DNA from: Paulinella micropora
Lineage: Eukaryota; Cercozoa; Imbricatea; Euglyphida
Length of the DNA stretch: 64,000 nucleotides
Reading direction: 5' to 3'
Assembly (NCBI GenBank): GCA_009731375.1
Contig: BJOX01000056.1
Location: forward strand, 442,774 to 506,773
The position numbers and the translations under genes were made by a program. Of this stretch, positions 60,945 through 64,000 are shown piece after piece. The notes under the pieces were generated by a model, which saw nothing but the letters and a program-made list of their open reading frames with translations, searched no databases and was not told the DNA's origin. Numbering within the stretch: position 1 is the first letter of the stretch; every line of letters starts with the position of its first letter.

Positions 60945-61731
60945 NNNNNNNNNNNNNNNNNNNNNNNNNNNNNNNNNNNNNNNNNNNNNNNNNNNNNNNN
61001 NNNNNNNNNNNNNNNNNNNNNNNNNNNNNNNNNNNNNNNNNNNNNNNNNNNNNNNNNNNNNNNNNNNNNNNNNNNNNNNNNNNNNNNNNNNNNNNNNNNN
61101 NNNNNNNNNNNNNNNNNNNNNNNNNNNNNNNNNNNNNNNNNNNNNNNNNNNNNNNNNNNNNNNNNNNNNNNNNNNNNNNNNNNNNNNNNNNNNNNNNNNN
61201 NNNNNNNNNNNNNNNNNNNNNNNNNNNNNNNNNNNNNNNNNNNNNNNNNNNNNNNNNNNNNNNNNNNNNNNNNNNNNNNNNNNNNNNNNNNNNNNNNNNN
61301 NNNNNNNNNNNNNNNNNNNNNNNNNNNNNNNNNNNNNNNNNNNNNNNNNNNNNNNNNNNNNNNNNNNNNNNNNNNNNNNNNNNNNNNNNNNNNNNNNNNN
61401 NNNNNNNNNNNNNNNNNNNNNNNNNNNNNNNNNNNNNNNNNNNNNNNNNNNNNNNNNNNNNNNNNNNNNNNNNNNNNNNNNNNNNNNNNNNNNNNNNNNN
61501 NNNNNNNNNNNNNNNNNNNNNNNNNNNNNNNNNNNNNNNNNNNNNNNNNNNNNNNNNNNNNNNNNNNNNNNNNNNNNNNNNNNNNNNNNNNNNNNNNNNN
61601 NNNNNNNNNNNNNNNNNNNNNNNNNNNNNNNNNNNNNNNNNNNNNNNNNNNNNNNNNNNNNNNNNNNNNNNNNNNNNNNNNNNNNNNNNNNNNNNNNNNN
61701 NNNNNNNNNNNNNNNNNNNNNNNNNNNNNNN

Positions 61732-63024
<1,293 letters not shown>

Positions 63025-63164
63025 CTTACGGTGCTCAAAACACTTGGACTATCGGCTTCCTTTTCTTTCTCTTCTTCCTTATCCTCCCACTCTCCATTCC
63101 TAGATTGCCTTTTTCTTCAACGTCCTTCCTCCTCTTCTTTTTCCAGAACACAGTCTACCCGTGA
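63025..63164 (+). CDS. Possible last exon of another membrane protein
   Basis: After the acceptor atctatctag the phase-1-entry frame encodes YGAQNTWTIGFLFFLFFLIL then PLSIPRLPFSSTSFLLFFFQ NTVYP and stops at TGA (63162-63164). The hydrophobic helix and the TATC-acceptor context resemble the large gene's exons. No upstream exon was found in the window, so this is a suggestion only. The T/C-rich composition alone could generate such a frame. Confidence 0.3.
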
Positions 63165-63255
63165 TTCCCATCCCGGACACATGCACAGTACACAAATTAT
63201 TGTTTGATGTGAAACTGCGTTCCTTTGCAAGGACTACATTCCTTTGCGACATCTC

Positions 63256-63352
<97 letters not shown>

Positions 63353-63358
63353 GCTATG

Positions 63359-63434
<76 letters not shown>

Positions 63435-63584
63435 CATCTATCTACCACTACTTACCTAACTTACCTGACCTACCTGACCTACCTAACCTACCTAACCTAC
63501 CTATCATACCTAACTATCATTATGATTATAATTATAATTATAATTATCATTATAATTATCATTATAATTATCATTATAATTATC

Positions 63585-63617
<33 letters not shown>

Positions 63618-63640
63618 GTCATTATCATTATCATTATCAC

Positions 63641-63736
<96 letters not shown>

Positions 63737-63813
63737 GATTATCATTATGATTATCATTATCATTATCATTATCATTATCATTATCACTATCATTATCACT
63801 ATTATTATTATTA

Positions 63814-63877
<64 letters not shown>

Positions 63878-63933
63878 CATTATTATTATTATTATTATTA
63901 TTGCCATTAGCTGCATCAGTACGCCTCAGATAT

Positions 63934-64000
<67 letters not shown>
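63165..64000. repeat. TATC, CTAC, TTATCA and ATT repeats with a 493-repeat fragment
   Basis: TATC at 63254-63445, then ACCT, (ATTATC)n and (ATT)n. A 36-bp fragment of the 493-bp repeat end (gccattagctgcatcagtac gcctcagatatagta) is at 63902-63937, inside ATT repeat. Confidence 0.88.

Overview
This is eukaryotic nuclear DNA. Protein-coding sequence sits in short exons joined by clean GT-AG introns with consistent phases. Introns are enormous and consist almost entirely of microsatellites (TATC, CATA, CTAC, TTTGTA, ACATG, CT, ATT). The window also holds interspersed repeats, a non-LTR retrotransposon and a tRNA-derived SINE. The organism cannot be named from the sequence; a protist, alga or other repeat-rich lineage fits. 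Ten N runs (for example 6938-6947, 52899-53007, 56278-57086, 60945-61731) and several repeat-adjacent gaps mean the assembly is imperfect.

Positions 1126-37990 (+ strand) read as one multi-exon gene. I could place 23 exons by hand, about 3.2 kb of coding sequence in 37 kb. The encoded protein reads, in order: the end of a left-handed beta-helix (hexapeptide) domain like the terminal domain of Pls/PosA-type NRPS proteins (TIGR02353 type), a basic linker, a transmembrane helix, a Thr/Pro-rich mucin-like stalk, an alpha/beta-hydrolase with a GHSGGG elbow and a GVGHD-like histidine motif, a second transmembrane helix, and a short acidic tail ending at a TGA. The beginning of the gene is outside the window or not resolved. 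A two-gene reading cannot be excluded, but intron phases support one transcript.

The most unusual property of this gene is how its introns are built. At most splice junctions the microsatellite is interleaved with many partial copies of the adjacent exon. The copies are either the acceptor AG plus the first 20-45 nt of the exon (exon-head arrays) or the last 25-50 nt of the exon plus its GT donor (exon-tail arrays). Only one copy, usually the last head copy or the first tail copy, continues into the full exon. Exon 4 is preceded by more than 40 head copies spread over 4.9 kb. Some blocks are inverted. An 11-copy, 493-bp tandem array fills another intron.

From 38 to 64 kb the window is mobile-element territory. 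It holds two decayed copies of an unusual reverse-transcriptase-like gene (39.0-40.3 and 48.56-49.45 kb), a small palindromic element (40343-40622), and a 7.4-kb element (41190-48556). The 7.4-kb element has inverted ends and a block of compact, purine-rich overlapping genes of unknown function; four of its genes follow a CC(C/A)TATTTTAG box that also lies in its terminal repeats. Further on are AT-rich and trinucleotide-repeat DNA, a tRNA-derived SINE, a non-LTR retrotransposon on the minus strand (57087-60499) lacking a visible endonuclease domain and sitting in an (AATC)n tract, and a possible last exon of another membrane protein at 63025-63164.
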